A stretch of 64,000 nt of DNA from Corynebacterium lubricantis DSM 45231. Its GTDB lineage: Bacteria; Actinomycetota; Actinomycetes; Mycobacteriales; Mycobacteriaceae. The stretch is from contig NZ_KB902215.1 of the NCBI RefSeq assembly GCF_000379425.1, positions 124,001 through 188,000 of the forward strand. The letters run 5' to 3'. The position numbers and the translations under genes are program-made. Below, in pieces: positions 36,477-45,086 of the stretch (within the stretch, counting starts at the first letter, position 1; every line of letters starts with the position of its first letter). Below the pieces are notes generated by a model. It was not told where the DNA came from. It did not search any database and worked only from the letters and a program-made list of their open reading frames with translations.

Positions 36477-37604
36477 GTGATCCGTAATTACAAGCGTTCC
36501 TTCGCCGCTGTTGGCGTTGCCGCAGCTACCGCTGTTTCCCTCGTTGCTTGCAGCAGCGATTCTTCCTCTGACTCTTCCTCCGCCGATGGCTCCTCCGCAG
36601 GCTCTTCTGAGGTTTCTGCAGACGGCCTCTCCGGCACCGCTGGCGAGCTCGTAGCAGAGGGCGCTTCCTCCCAGGCAAACGCTATGGACTACTTCGGTCA
36701 GCGTTACGCTGAGGCAGTTTCCGGCGCTTCCCTGGCTTACAACTCCTCCGGTTCCGGCTCCGGCCGTCGTAACTTCGTTGCAGACCAGGTTGATTTCGCT
36801 GGTTCTGACTCCCCGCTCGACGAGGAGCAGGTCGCCCAGGCTAACGAGCGATGCGGTGGCAACGATGCATGGCACCTCCCAATGGTTATCGGCCCAGTTG
36901 CAATTGCATACAACCTCGAGGGCGTCGACAACCTGAACCTCTCCGTTCAGACTGTTGCTGAGATCTTCGACGGCACCATCACCAACTGGAACGACGAGAA
37001 GATCGCTGCTGAGAACGAAGGCACCGAGCTTCCAGACCAGGAGATCGGCGTTGTGTACCGCTCCGATGAGTCCGGTACCTCCGACAACTTCCAGAAGTTC
37101 CTGACAGCTGCTACCGATGGCTACTGGGCTACCGAAGGCCAGCAGTTCCCACGCGAGGTTGGCGAGGGTGCTGAGGGCTCCGGCGGCGTTTCCACCCAGG
37201 TTTCCCAGATCGCTGGTGGCGTTACCTACGTTGAGTCTGGCTACGCAGCTCAGCAGGGCCTGAACATTGCAAACATCGACTTCGGTGCAGGCGCAACCGA
37301 GCTGAACTCCGCTAACGTCGGCGTTGCTCTGGACGCACTTGAGTTCACCACCGAGGGCAACGACATGGTCGTTGACACCGACGCTCTGTTCTCCCAGAAC
37401 CAGGAGGGTTCCTACCCTCTAATTCTGACCACCTACGAGATCGTCTGCTCCGCTGGCTACGACGAGGAGACCTCCGCTCGCGTGAAGGACTTCCTCAACG
37501 TTGTTCTGCAGTCCCAGGACTCTACCCTTGAAGAGCTCGGCTTCATCCCAGTTGCAGGTTCTCACGCTGAGCGCCTGCAGACCGCAATCGACGCAATTCA
37601 GTAG
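36477..37604 (+). CDS. pstS: Phosphate-binding lipoprotein PstS
   Basis: Extracellular receptor of the high-affinity phosphate ABC importer. About 375 residues: signal with lipobox SLVACSS, a Ser/Asp-rich linker (SSDSSSDSSSADG), then phosphate-binding segments YNSSGSGSGRRNFV, DFAGSDSPLDEEQ, MVIGPVAIAYNLEG, VYRSDESGTSDNFQKFL and GVTYVESGYAAQQG. The GTG start has GGAAAGG 6 nt upstream; the ATG at 36393 has none. Very strong codon bias (GCT, TCC, GTT) points to heavy expression when induced. Confidence 0.95.
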   Translation: MIRNYKRSFAAVGVAAATAVSLVACSSDSSSDSSSADGSSAGSSEVSADGLSGTAGELVAEGASSQANAMDYFGQRYAEAVSGASLAYNSSGSGSGRRNFVADQVDFAGSDSPLDEEQVAQANERCGGNDAWHLPMVIGPVAIAYNLEGVDNLNLSVQTVAEIFDGTITNWNDEKIAAENEGTELPDQEIGVVYRSDESGTSDNFQKFLTAATDGYWATEGQQFPREVGEGAEGSGGVSTQVSQIAGGVTYVESGYAAQQGLNIANIDFGAGATELNSANVGVALDALEFTTEGNDMVVDTDALFSQNQEGSYPLILTTYEIVCSAGYDEETSARVKDFLNVVLQSQDSTLEELGFIPVAGSHAERLQTAIDAIQ

Positions 37605-37636
37605 TCGATAGGTCGCTTTCAAGCGACAAGACAAGT

Positions 37637-37666
37637 GGTCAGCCCGGTCTCCGGACCGGGCTGACC
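37637..37666 (+). other. Stable hairpin between pstS and pstC
   Basis: 13-bp perfect stem: GGTCAGCCCGGTC (37637-37649), loop TCCG, GACCGGGCTGACC (37654-37666). No T-run follows, so it is better read as an mRNA 3'-end stabiliser or partial attenuator that lets PstS be made in excess of PstCAB. Confidence 0.7.
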
Positions 37667-37847
37667 AACACCGCCCCTAGCCCGAGAAACCGAGCCGGGG
37701 GCGCTGCCGTGTATGTGAATTCGACTTAATGATGATCATTGTCGCCAGGGTTTGCATACTTCCGGTTCTCCGGAATGGCCCAGTCCGACAGCAAGGTTCG
37801 CTACAGCGTTCGCTTGCTCCCCTGATACTTCGAAGGATTCGAACCTT

Positions 37848-38942
37848 ATGGCTAATAATAGCGAGCCACAGAACGCGAATGAGACGCTTCGCGCTGGCGA
37901 CGTTGCCACCGAATCCGACACAACTTTGATGAACTCTGCGGCGACCCCCAATGCCGGGGCACAGCCGTCAGGAGATGGTGCTGCCAGCATCCAGGCATCC
38001 AAGGGCGCTGGAGTAAAGCGCCCAGGTGACCGTGTATTCGAGTTCTTCTCCGTTGCGTCGGCAACTCTGATCACCATTCTTATTGCTGCGATTGGCCTCT
38101 TCCTGCTGATTCAGGCAATCCCGCCGCTTTCTCGTAACGAGGGAGGCCTCTGGGGATTCTTCACATACGCCGGCACCTGGCAGACCAACGACCTAGAGAA
38201 CATGCAGTTCGGTATTCCGAACATGTTCATGTCTACTCTGACTATTTCGCTGATCGCGCTGCTCATCGCGATGCCTATCGCACTGGGTGTTTCTTTGTTT
38301 CTGTCCAACTGGGCGCCAAAGCGACTCGTGCGTCCACTGGGCACCCTGGTTGACATGCTCGCTGCTGTCCCATCGATCGTCTACGGTCTGTGGGGCTGGC
38401 AGGTCCTCGGCCCTGCGCTGTCGGGCTTCTACAACTGGATTCACAGTTGGGCAGGCGGCTTCTTCCTGTTTGCCACCTACTCCAACTCTCCGTCCTTCGA
38501 GACTGGCCGAAACATGCTCACCGGTGGCATCGTACTGGCAGTGATGATTCTGCCTGTTATCGCTGCTACCGCTCGTGAAGTTTTCGTGCAGACCCCTCCA
38601 GGACAGATCGAGGCTGCTCTCGCGCTGGGCGCAACTCGCTGGGAAGTGGTTCGCATGACTGTTATCCCATTCGGTCTTTCCGGCTACGTTTCCGGCTCGA
38701 TGCTCGGCCTTGGCCGTGCACTGGGCGAGACCATGGCGCTGTACATGGTGGTTTCTCCATCTACTGCGTTCCGTGGCTCCCTGTTTGATGGCGGTACCAC
38801 CTTCGCTACTGCGATCGCATCCGCCGCAGCAGAGTTCAATAACCCAATTAGTGCTGGCGCCTACATCGCCGCTGGTTTGGTCTTGTTCCTGCTGACATTT
38901 ATCGTCAACTCGATCGCTCGTGCGATCGTGAACAAGAAATAA
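37848..38942 (+). CDS. pstC: Phosphate ABC transporter permease PstC
   Basis: 364 residues. A long hydrophilic N-terminus (about 65 residues, ending GVKRPGDRVFEFF) precedes six membrane segments; the cytoplasmic EAA loop is EAALALGATRWEVVRMTVIPFG and TRWEV is the PstB contact. Forms a heterodimer with PstA. ATG 37848 chosen since the longer frame has no ribosome site. pstA follows after 11 bp. Confidence 0.94.
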   Translation: MANNSEPQNANETLRAGDVATESDTTLMNSAATPNAGAQPSGDGAASIQASKGAGVKRPGDRVFEFFSVASATLITILIAAIGLFLLIQAIPPLSRNEGGLWGFFTYAGTWQTNDLENMQFGIPNMFMSTLTISLIALLIAMPIALGVSLFLSNWAPKRLVRPLGTLVDMLAAVPSIVYGLWGWQVLGPALSGFYNWIHSWAGGFFLFATYSNSPSFETGRNMLTGGIVLAVMILPVIAATAREVFVQTPPGQIEAALALGATRWEVVRMTVIPFGLSGYVSGSMLGLGRALGETMALYMVVSPSTAFRGSLFDGGTTFATAIASAAAEFNNPISAGAYIAAGLVLFLLTFIVNSIARAIVNKK

Positions 38943-38953
38943 GGGGAAAGAAT

Positions 38954-39874
38954 ATGAGCACTGTAACCCCTACAGACCAGCGAGTGTCCGGCGCCAGTGG
39001 CCCGACCTTCCTGGACATCTCTCCTCGTCGTAAAGCGACAAACACCTTTGCTTCCGCCATGATGTGGGGCGCGATGATCATCGCGCTGATCCCACTGGGT
39101 TGGGTGCTCTGGACCGTAGTCGCGAACGGCGCAGGTGTCGTCTTCTCCGCTGAATGGTGGACTCAAGACCAGTCCAGTACCACCAGGATCCTGCCAGGTG
39201 GTGGTGCACTCCACGCCATCATTGGTACCTTGGTACAGACCTTGATTGCTTCGATCGTTTCGATTCCAGTCGGTATCTTCACTGCGATCTACTTGGTGGA
39301 ATACGCCAACGGTTCTCGCCTGGGCAAGATCACCACCTTCATGGTGGATATCCTTTCCGGTGTTCCTTCCATCGTTGCAGCACTGTTCATCTACACCCTG
39401 TGGATCACCATGCTGGGTCAGAACCGTTCCGGCTTCGCCGTGGCGCTCTCGCTGATCCTGCTCATGGTCCCAATCGTTGTGCGTAACACCGAAGAAATGC
39501 TGCGCGTTGTTCCAATGGATCTGCGCGAAGCTTCTTACGCACTTGGTGTGCCAAAGTGGAAGACCATCGCACGTATCGTGCTTCCAACCGCTATGTCCGG
39601 CATCGTGACCGGCGTGATGCTGGCTGTTGCCCGCGTCATGGGTGAGTCCGCACCAGTGCTGATCTTGGTGGGTTCCACCAGCCAGATCCGCTGGGATCCA
39701 TTCGGTGGACCGCAGTCCTCCCTGCCACTGATGATGCTTGATATGTACAAGGCCGGTACGACCGAGCCTCTCATGGACAAGCTCTGGGGAGCCGCGCTGA
39801 CTCTGGTGATCTTGGTTGTGGCTATCAACCTGGCCGCTCGCTTCATCGCCGCGAAGTTCTCCGTCAAGAAGTAA
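38954..39874 (+). CDS. pstA: Phosphate ABC transporter permease PstA
   Basis: 306 residues with six membrane segments. EAA loop: [39 protein letters not shown] and [15 protein letters not shown] are typical of PstA. GGGGAAAG lies just before the ATG. Partners PstC and the ATPase PstB, 35 bp downstream. Confidence 0.94.
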   Translation: MSTVTPTDQRVSGASGPTFLDISPRRKATNTFASAMMWGAMIIALIPLGWVLWTVVANGAGVVFSAEWWTQDQSSTTRILPGGGALHAIIGTLVQTLIASIVSIPVGIFTAIYLVEYANGSRLGKITTFMVDILSGVPSIVAALFIYTLWITMLGQNRSGFAVALSLILLMVPIVVRNTEEMLRVVPMDLREASYALGVPKWKTIARIVLPTAMSGIVTGVMLAVARVMGESAPVLILVGSTSQIRWDPFGGPQSSLPLMMLDMYKAGTTEPLMDKLWGAALTLVILVVAINLAARFIAAKFSVKK

Positions 39875-39909
39875 AACGCAGAAGACAACAAAACCTAAGA
39901 GGAGACACG

Positions 39910-40683
39910 ATGTCTAAGCTCGAACTCAACGACGTCAATATTTACTACGGTGATTTCCACGCCGTGCAGAACGTCAATCTGCAGATCCCAGCACAGGCTG
40001 TTACCGCCTTCATCGGCCCATCCGGCTGTGGCAAGTCCACCGTGCTTCGTACCCTCAACCGCATGCACGAGGTCATCCCTGGTGCATACGTCAAGGGCGA
40101 AATTAAGCTCGACGGCCAGGATATCTACGCCAAGAACATCGACCCAGTGTCGGTGCGGAACACCATCGGCATGGTGTTCCAGAAGGCTAACCCATTCCCA
40201 ACCATGTCCATCGAGGACAACGTTGTTGCAGGCCTGAAGCTCTCTGGCGAGAAGAACAAGAAGAAGCTGAAGGAAGTTGCGGAGAGCTCCCTTCGCGGCG
40301 CAAACCTGTGGGAAGAGGTCAAGGACCGTCTGGACAAGCCAGGTGGCGGCCTCTCCGGTGGTCAGCAGCAGCGTCTCTGCATCGCTCGTGCGATTGCAGT
40401 GCAGCCAGAGGTCCTGCTCATGGACGAGCCTTGCTCCGCCCTGGACCCAATTTCCACCCTCGCTGTTGAGGACCTGATTCACGAGCTGAAGGAAGAATTC
40501 ACCATCGTGATCGTGACCCACAACATGCAGCAGGCAGCTCGCGTGTCGGACAAGACCGCTTTCTACTCCCTGGAAGCAACCGGCAAGCCAGGTCAGCTCA
40601 TCGAGTTCGATGACACCAAGACCATCTTCGAGAACCCTTCCCGCAAGGAAACCGAAGACTACATCGCTGGCCGTTTCGGCTAA
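39910..40683 (+). CDS. pstB: Phosphate ABC transporter ATPase PstB
   Basis: 257 residues. Walker [10 protein letters not shown] at 36-44, Q-loop [10 protein letters not shown], signature [14 protein letters not shown], Walker [13 protein letters not shown] and switch His204 in [15 protein letters not shown]. All ATPase residues are intact. Strong ribosome site GAGGAG before ATG. Ends at a terminator, which closes the pstSCAB unit. Confidence 0.96.
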   Translation: MSKLELNDVNIYYGDFHAVQNVNLQIPAQAVTAFIGPSGCGKSTVLRTLNRMHEVIPGAYVKGEIKLDGQDIYAKNIDPVSVRNTIGMVFQKANPFPTMSIEDNVVAGLKLSGEKNKKKLKEVAESSLRGANLWEEVKDRLDKPGGGLSGGQQQRLCIARAIAVQPEVLLMDEPCSALDPISTLAVEDLIHELKEEFTIVIVTHNMQQAARVSDKTAFYSLEATGKPGQLIEFDDTKTIFENPSRKETEDYIAGRFG

Positions 40684-40702
40684 ATCAGCGAGTATCTAAA
40701 GA

Positions 40703-40746
40703 CCTGTTCCAGCCCTGTTGGCTGGAACAGGTTTTCGTCTTTTTCA
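40703..40746 (+). terminator. Terminator of pstSCAB
   Basis: 12-bp stem CCTGTTCCAGCC (40703-40714) with GGCTGGAACAGG (40720-40731), then TTTTCGTCTTTTT. Confidence 0.9.
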
Positions 40747-40873
40747 GCGCGCATGAAAGGTGAAACTGCAGGTAGGGGCACTGTGAGCAGCCCGGGAATT
40801 TTGTTGACACATCATATGCTATACGGGGTGAGACGACCAACCACGACACCAACCGAGACTCTTAGGGGAGATC

Positions 40874-41647
40874 ATGTCGAAGCTCGAACTCACCAACGTA
40901 AACACCTATTACAACGATTTCCTCGCAGTCCAAGACGTGAACCTGAGGATCCCGGAAAAGGCCGTCACGGCTTTCATTGGCCCCTCGGGCACCGGTAAAT
41001 CCACCGTTTTAAGAACTTTGAACCGAATGCATGAAGTGATACCCGGCGCCCGCGTCACGGGCGAGGTCGCTTTAGACGGACAAAATATCTATGCTCCCGA
41101 TGTTGATCCGGTTTCGGTACGCAACACCATCGGCATGGTGTTCCAAAAGCCCAACCCTTTCCCAACCATGTCCATTGAAGACAACGTCGTCGCCGGACTC
41201 AAACTCGCCGGCGAGAAGGATAGAAAGAAGCTCAAAGAAGTTGCCGAGAGATCTTTGCGCGGTGCCAACCTCTGGGAGGAGGTCAAGGACCGCCTCGACA
41301 AACCTGGCGGCAGCCTCTCCGGTGGTCAGCAGCAGAGGCTCGTAATCGCACGCGCGATTGCGGTAGAGCCTGAGGTATTGCTTATGGACGAGCCCGCGTC
41401 CGCCCTCGATCCCATCTCCACCAGGGCGCTGGAGGAGCTCATTTTCGAGCTCAAGGAGCGCTACACCATCGTCATTGTGACATATAACATGCAACAGGCA
41501 GCGCGCGTCTCGGATAAGACGGCCTTCTTCTCCCTGGAAGCAACCGGTAAGCCAGGCAAGCTTGTCGAGTTCGACGATACGAAGACCATCTTCGAGAATC
41601 CCTCTAACAAGGAAACTCAGGATTACATCGCCGGCAGGTTCGGATAG
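40874..41647 (+). CDS. Second PstB-like ATPase with Tyr in place of the switch His
   Basis: 257 residues, aligns without gaps to the PstB encoded just upstream; by eye 39 positions differ (about 85% identity). Walker [11 protein letters not shown]-loop, [14 protein letters not shown] and DEPASALDP are kept, but the H-loop reads VIVTYNMQQ: Tyr204 (codon TAT, 41483-41485) for the His that contacts ATP gamma-phosphate. H-loop substitutions usually cut hydrolysis while ATP still binds. It lies after the pstSCAB terminator, 190 bp from pstB, so it has its own promoter; codon use is less biased than in pstB. A P450 gene follows after 54 bp. Possible roles: modulator of PstCA, or ATPase with altered kinetics. 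Confidence 0.88.
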   Translation: MSKLELTNVNTYYNDFLAVQDVNLRIPEKAVTAFIGPSGTGKSTVLRTLNRMHEVIPGARVTGEVALDGQNIYAPDVDPVSVRNTIGMVFQKPNPFPTMSIEDNVVAGLKLAGEKDRKKLKEVAERSLRGANLWEEVKDRLDKPGGSLSGGQQQRLVIARAIAVEPEVLLMDEPASALDPISTRALEELIFELKERYTIVIVTYNMQQAARVSDKTAFFSLEATGKPGKLVEFDDTKTIFENPSNKETQDYIAGRFG

Positions 41648-41701
41648 CCTGGGAAAGGGAAATACCCGCGAGGAAGACTGCACAGACGAAGGAGCGCTGC
41701 G

Positions 41702-42826
41702 GTGAAAACTGTTGACCCGACTGGAATAGATGCTAGAGAGTTCGGCGATCACGCCTTAGCGGAAGGCGAGACTGTCGTACACAGTCCCCAGGGAGAGGTT
41801 CTGGTCCTCGGGCATCGCGCTACCCGCGACGTCGTAGAGAATCCCGAACAGTTTTCCTCCGCAGTCTCTTCACATCTCCAGATTCCCAACGGGCTCGACG
41901 GCGAAGAGCATTCTCGCTTCCGCGCACTCATCGAGCGATACCTCACCGACGAGGCGTTAGCGGAGTTCCAGCCCGCCTTCGCAGCCGTTGCGCGTGAGAC
42001 AGTGGACCAGTTCGAAGAGCAAGATTCTATCGACGCTGTGGGCGAGCTAGGGGCTTATTACGCCGTGCACGCCATGCTTGCATGGTTGAACTGGCCCACT
42101 ACGCTCGCCCCGCGGTTGATCGCGTGGGTCATTAGCAATGGCACAGCAAATCGTTCCGGGGATCCGCAACAGGCGGCAGGTGTTGCGGCAGAATTCGATG
42201 ACATTATTCGCGAAGTGGTGGAGCCCAGGCTGGAGAATCCCACCGGTGATGTCACGAGTAACCTCGTCCATGACCAATCCTTGGGGCGCCGCCTAACCTT
42301 CGACGAGATCGTGTCTATTCTGCGCAATTGGACTGGTGGGGACTTAAGCTCCATGGCCTATTGCATCGGAGTGATCCTCCATGGTTTGGCGCAGCAACCC
42401 GCCATTCAGGACCGCCTTCGCCAAGGCATCTCTGCCCGAGAATTTGATGCCATTCTTGATGAGTTTCTTCGCCTGGACAGCCCGTTTGTCACTAATCGAC
42501 GAATTACCACCTGCCCGGTGACACTTGCCGGAAACCAGCTAGAGACCGGGCAACGAGTTCGGGTGGTGTGGACAGCGGCGAACCGGGACAGTGCAATCGT
42601 CGATAAGCCTGAATCCTTTGACCCCGAAGCTCACGCTGAGCACAATCTTGTCTGGGGAAGTGGACCGCATGTGTGTCCGGGCAGGGGTCTGTCCATGCTG
42701 GAATTGCGCACCATTATTGGCGAAATTCTCGCCCGGGCGGAAGTGTCTTTGGCGGGGGAGGGCACCCGCGAGGTGTACCCCACGGGCGGGTGGAGGTCCT
42801 TGCCGGTAACGCTGCAGAAGCGCTAG
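41702..42826 (+). CDS. Cytochrome P450
   Basis: 374 residues, short for a bacterial P450 (about 400). Heme loop VWGSGPHVCPGRGLSMLEL with ligand Cys325 (Trp replaces the usual first Phe), ExxR as EFLRL, PERF-like region PESFDPEAHAEHN, and an I-helix with NWTGGDLSSMAY, where GGDLS stands at the oxygen-binding groove. A soluble monooxygenase needing separate redox partners; none is coded nearby. Substrate unknown. GTG start has AAGGAG 7-10 nt upstream. It lies 54 bp after the PstB paralogue, probably one unit, and overlaps the phoU stop by 4 bp. I do not recall a P450 at this place in C. glutamicum. Confidence 0.85.
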   Translation: MKTVDPTGIDAREFGDHALAEGETVVHSPQGEVLVLGHRATRDVVENPEQFSSAVSSHLQIPNGLDGEEHSRFRALIERYLTDEALAEFQPAFAAVARETVDQFEEQDSIDAVGELGAYYAVHAMLAWLNWPTTLAPRLIAWVISNGTANRSGDPQQAAGVAAEFDDIIREVVEPRLENPTGDVTSNLVHDQSLGRRLTFDEIVSILRNWTGGDLSSMAYCIGVILHGLAQQPAIQDRLRQGISAREFDAILDEFLRLDSPFVTNRRITTCPVTLAGNQLETGQRVRVVWTAANRDSAIVDKPESFDPEAHAEHNLVWGSGPHVCPGRGLSMLELRTIIGEILARAEVSLAGEGTREVYPTGGWRSLPVTLQKR

Positions 42827-43566
42827 TCGGACTTTCGGCCGCGGGTGAACTGGCGTTCGAGGTCTGCAAAGCGTTGCTTCATCTCGGCATCCGCGCGGTC
42901 AGTCTCCTGCTTCTGGATGTATTCCTCCGGCATGAGGCCGGTAGTCAGATATACGATGCGGGCCGATACGTTGACGCAATGGTCGGCGTAGCGCTCGTAA
43001 TAGCGCGAGACCAGGGTTAAGTCGACCGCTTCCTTGGTGGAGTGCTTCCACTCGCGCTCCGTGAGCATATTGAGCAGGAAGTAATTGAGATCGTCGACGG
43101 CATCATCATCCTGGTTGAGGATCAACGCCACATCGGCGTCGGGAGCGACGAGGAGATCATGAGTCTTTTCGCCCATGTCTTCGACGAGGCGCACCATTTC
43201 TTCGATATAGCCCCGAATCTCTTCCGGGATGGCGTGCTCGGGGTGCCGGCGCCGAGCGGTGTTGGCAATGTGCATGGCAAGCGCTGCCATGCGATCGAAA
43301 TCCTCGACGATATAGATCGAAGAAACAACTTGGCGCAGGTCGGAGGCGACGGGATTTTCCAGGGCAAGAAGCTGTACGGCGCGCTCCTCGCAACGAACTT
43401 TGATCTCTTCTAATGGGTCGGCGATGGAAAGGGCTTCCTCAGCCTTTTCCAGGGATGCTCGTAGGAGTGCCTCGGAGGCCTTATCCATGATTGCCCGCAC
43501 GGAATCGCACATGACCAACAGGTCATGTGCGAACGCGTCGAGGTGTTCACGGTAGACAGTACGCAT
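42823..43566 (-). CDS. phoU: Phosphate signalling protein PhoU
   Basis: About 247 residues, all-helical, two PhoU repeats each with a metal-binding motif region (VASDLRQVVSSIYIVEDFDRMAALA and the second repeat near ERYADHCVNVSARIVY). Links PstSCAB activity to the PhoR/PhoS state and restrains phosphate uptake. Start ATG 43566 (MRTVYREHLD) fits the family; ATG 43578 is four codons upstream. Encoded convergently with the pst region rather than in the pst operon. Confidence 0.9.
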   Translation of the reverse strand: MRTVYREHLDAFAHDLLVMCDSVRAIMDKASEALLRASLEKAEEALSIADPLEEIKVRCEERAVQLLALENPVASDLRQVVSSIYIVEDFDRMAALAMHIANTARRRHPEHAIPEEIRGYIEEMVRLVEDMGEKTHDLLVAPDADVALILNQDDDAVDDLNYFLLNMLTEREWKHSTKEAVDLTLVSRYYERYADHCVNVSARIVYLTTGLMPEEYIQKQETDRADAEMKQRFADLERQFTRGRKSD

Positions 43567-43639
43567 GGGTGCAATCATAAGGTACGTCTCAGAAAATTGC
43601 GCGCCGAGTGCAACCTAACCGGGATTCGGGGGTATTCGC

Positions 43640-44794
43640 CTAGCCGCCGTTGTTTTCGATCTCTGCGCCTACAGGCACTGAGGCATCTTCTGGGTCGTCG
43701 AGCCAGCCGTCCGGCAGTGCGACTTTCGACGAAGATCCCTGGCGTCCGCGTGCGCCGTCGGCATCGTCGGCAAGTGCCTCAGAATCTTGCCAGGGGGCGA
43801 GTTTCTCGGCCAATTCCGCCAAGCTGGACACCTTGGCCAGTTCGGAGCGAAGTTCGCCACCGACAGGGTATCCACGCAGGTACCAGCCAATGTGCTTGCG
43901 GATGTCTCGGCAGGCGCGGGCCTCGCCGTCATGCTGTGCCAGAAGTTCTGCGTGGCGGTAGATGATTCTGGCCACCTTGCCCAAAGTGGGATCTGCGGGG
44001 ATCGGCTCACCGCGAAGCTGCGCTCCCAGTTGTGCGAACAGCCACGGGCGACCCAGGCAGCCTCGTCCAACTTCAACGCCTGCGGCACCGGTTTCATCCA
44101 TCATCCGCTGCGCGTCATCGGCAGCGAAGATATCGCCGTTGCCCAAGACTGGGACACCTGAGCCGTCCATGTGCTCAACCAACCGCGAAATCTCATCCCA
44201 ATGTGCCTGGCCGGAGTAGCGCTCGGCAGCGGTGCGAGCGTGCAACGTCACGGCTGCTGCACCTTCCTCGGCAGCAATTCGGCCAGCATCCAGGTGGGTG
44301 TGCGTATCGTCGTCAATGCCGATGCGGAACTTTACCGTGATAGGGATGCCGGTGCCCTCGGCCGCGCGCACGGCGGCGCCCACAATGTTGCCGTAGAGGC
44401 GACGCTTATAAGGGATCGCAGATCCGCCACCGCGACGAGTGACCTTGGGTACCGGGCATCCAAAGTTCATGTCGATGTGGTCGGCAATGTCCTCCTCGAC
44501 GATCTTGCGCACTGCTTTATATGTGTACTCAGGATCGACTGTGTAGAGCTGCATCGAGCGTGGCTTCTCCACGTCGGCGAAGGACGTCATGTGCAACGTC
44601 TTCTCGTTACCCTCGACGAGCGCGCGTGCGGTAATCATTTCGCACACATATAAACCGGACGAGGTTCCGGTCAGTTCCTCTTCGATTTCGCGGCACAAAA
44701 CACGAAACGGCATATTTGTCACGCCTGCCATCGGGGCGAGGATGACAGGCGAGGAGAGGTCCATGTCGCCAATGCGTAATTGAGGGTGATTCAC
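43640..44794 (-). CDS. dusB: tRNA-dihydrouridine synthase (DusB-like)
   Basis: 384 residues. FMN-dependent reduction of uridine in the tRNA D-loop. SPVILAPMAGVTNMPFR at the start, DMNFGCPVPKVTRRGGGSA with the catalytic Cys, TVKFRIGIDDDTH, LHARTAAERYSGQAHWD and VLGNGDIF follow the family. The C-terminal 60 residues are a longer acidic tail than usual. Starts 292 bp from actA, divergent. Confidence 0.93.
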   Translation of the reverse strand: MNHPQLRIGDMDLSSPVILAPMAGVTNMPFRVLCREIEEELTGTSSGLYVCEMITARALVEGNEKTLHMTSFADVEKPRSMQLYTVDPEYTYKAVRKIVEEDIADHIDMNFGCPVPKVTRRGGGSAIPYKRRLYGNIVGAAVRAAEGTGIPITVKFRIGIDDDTHTHLDAGRIAAEEGAAAVTLHARTAAERYSGQAHWDEISRLVEHMDGSGVPVLGNGDIFAADDAQRMMDETGAAGVEVGRGCLGRPWLFAQLGAQLRGEPIPADPTLGKVARIIYRHAELLAQHDGEARACRDIRKHIGWYLRGYPVGGELRSELAKVSSLAELAEKLAPWQDSEALADDADGARGRQGSSSKVALPDGWLDDPEDASVPVGAEIENNGG

Positions 44795-45086
44795 AACGCT
44801 TATTGTCGCAGTCTAAGGCCGGTTGTCCAAACCCACTTTTGTGTAATCTTGCGAATCGGTTTCTAGACGAGACGGGGGTGGGTCTGGGGGTGGGAAATGG
44901 GGGTAGGGGTCGGCAGATTGTGGCGTTAGCAAAGTTGTAGAAGTTCACTTTTACCTGGCTAATTTGCACCCCTGCAAAGAATGAAATTGAATTTGGCGAA
45001 CCTTGTGGCATGGAAGTGGAATCTGGGTCACAATATGCTGGACAAGAATTGCTAATTTCCAAATCTAACTGAGGTGAATACTCAAC
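44795..45086 (+). promoter_or_regulatory. actA control region: G-tract array and RamB-like sites
   Basis: Six G-runs between 44874 and 44909 (lengths 5,3,5,3,5,4) include CGGGGGT, TGGGGGT twice and AGGGGT, each fitting the RamA motif I recall (a G4-6 run flanked by T or C). AGCAAAGTTG at about 44928-44937 reads CAACTTTGCT on the other strand, near the RamB motif AACTTTGCAAA; CTGCAAAGAA near 44973 is a second weaker match. No clear Shine-Dalgarno beyond GAGGTG before the ATG. Confidence 0.5.

Noticed and set aside
40804..40825. TTGACA followed by TATGCT and TATACG as the promoter of the PstB paralogue
   Set aside because: Spacers are 5 and 10 bp, far from 16-18. The -10 may be real, but the pair as a promoter is not supported.
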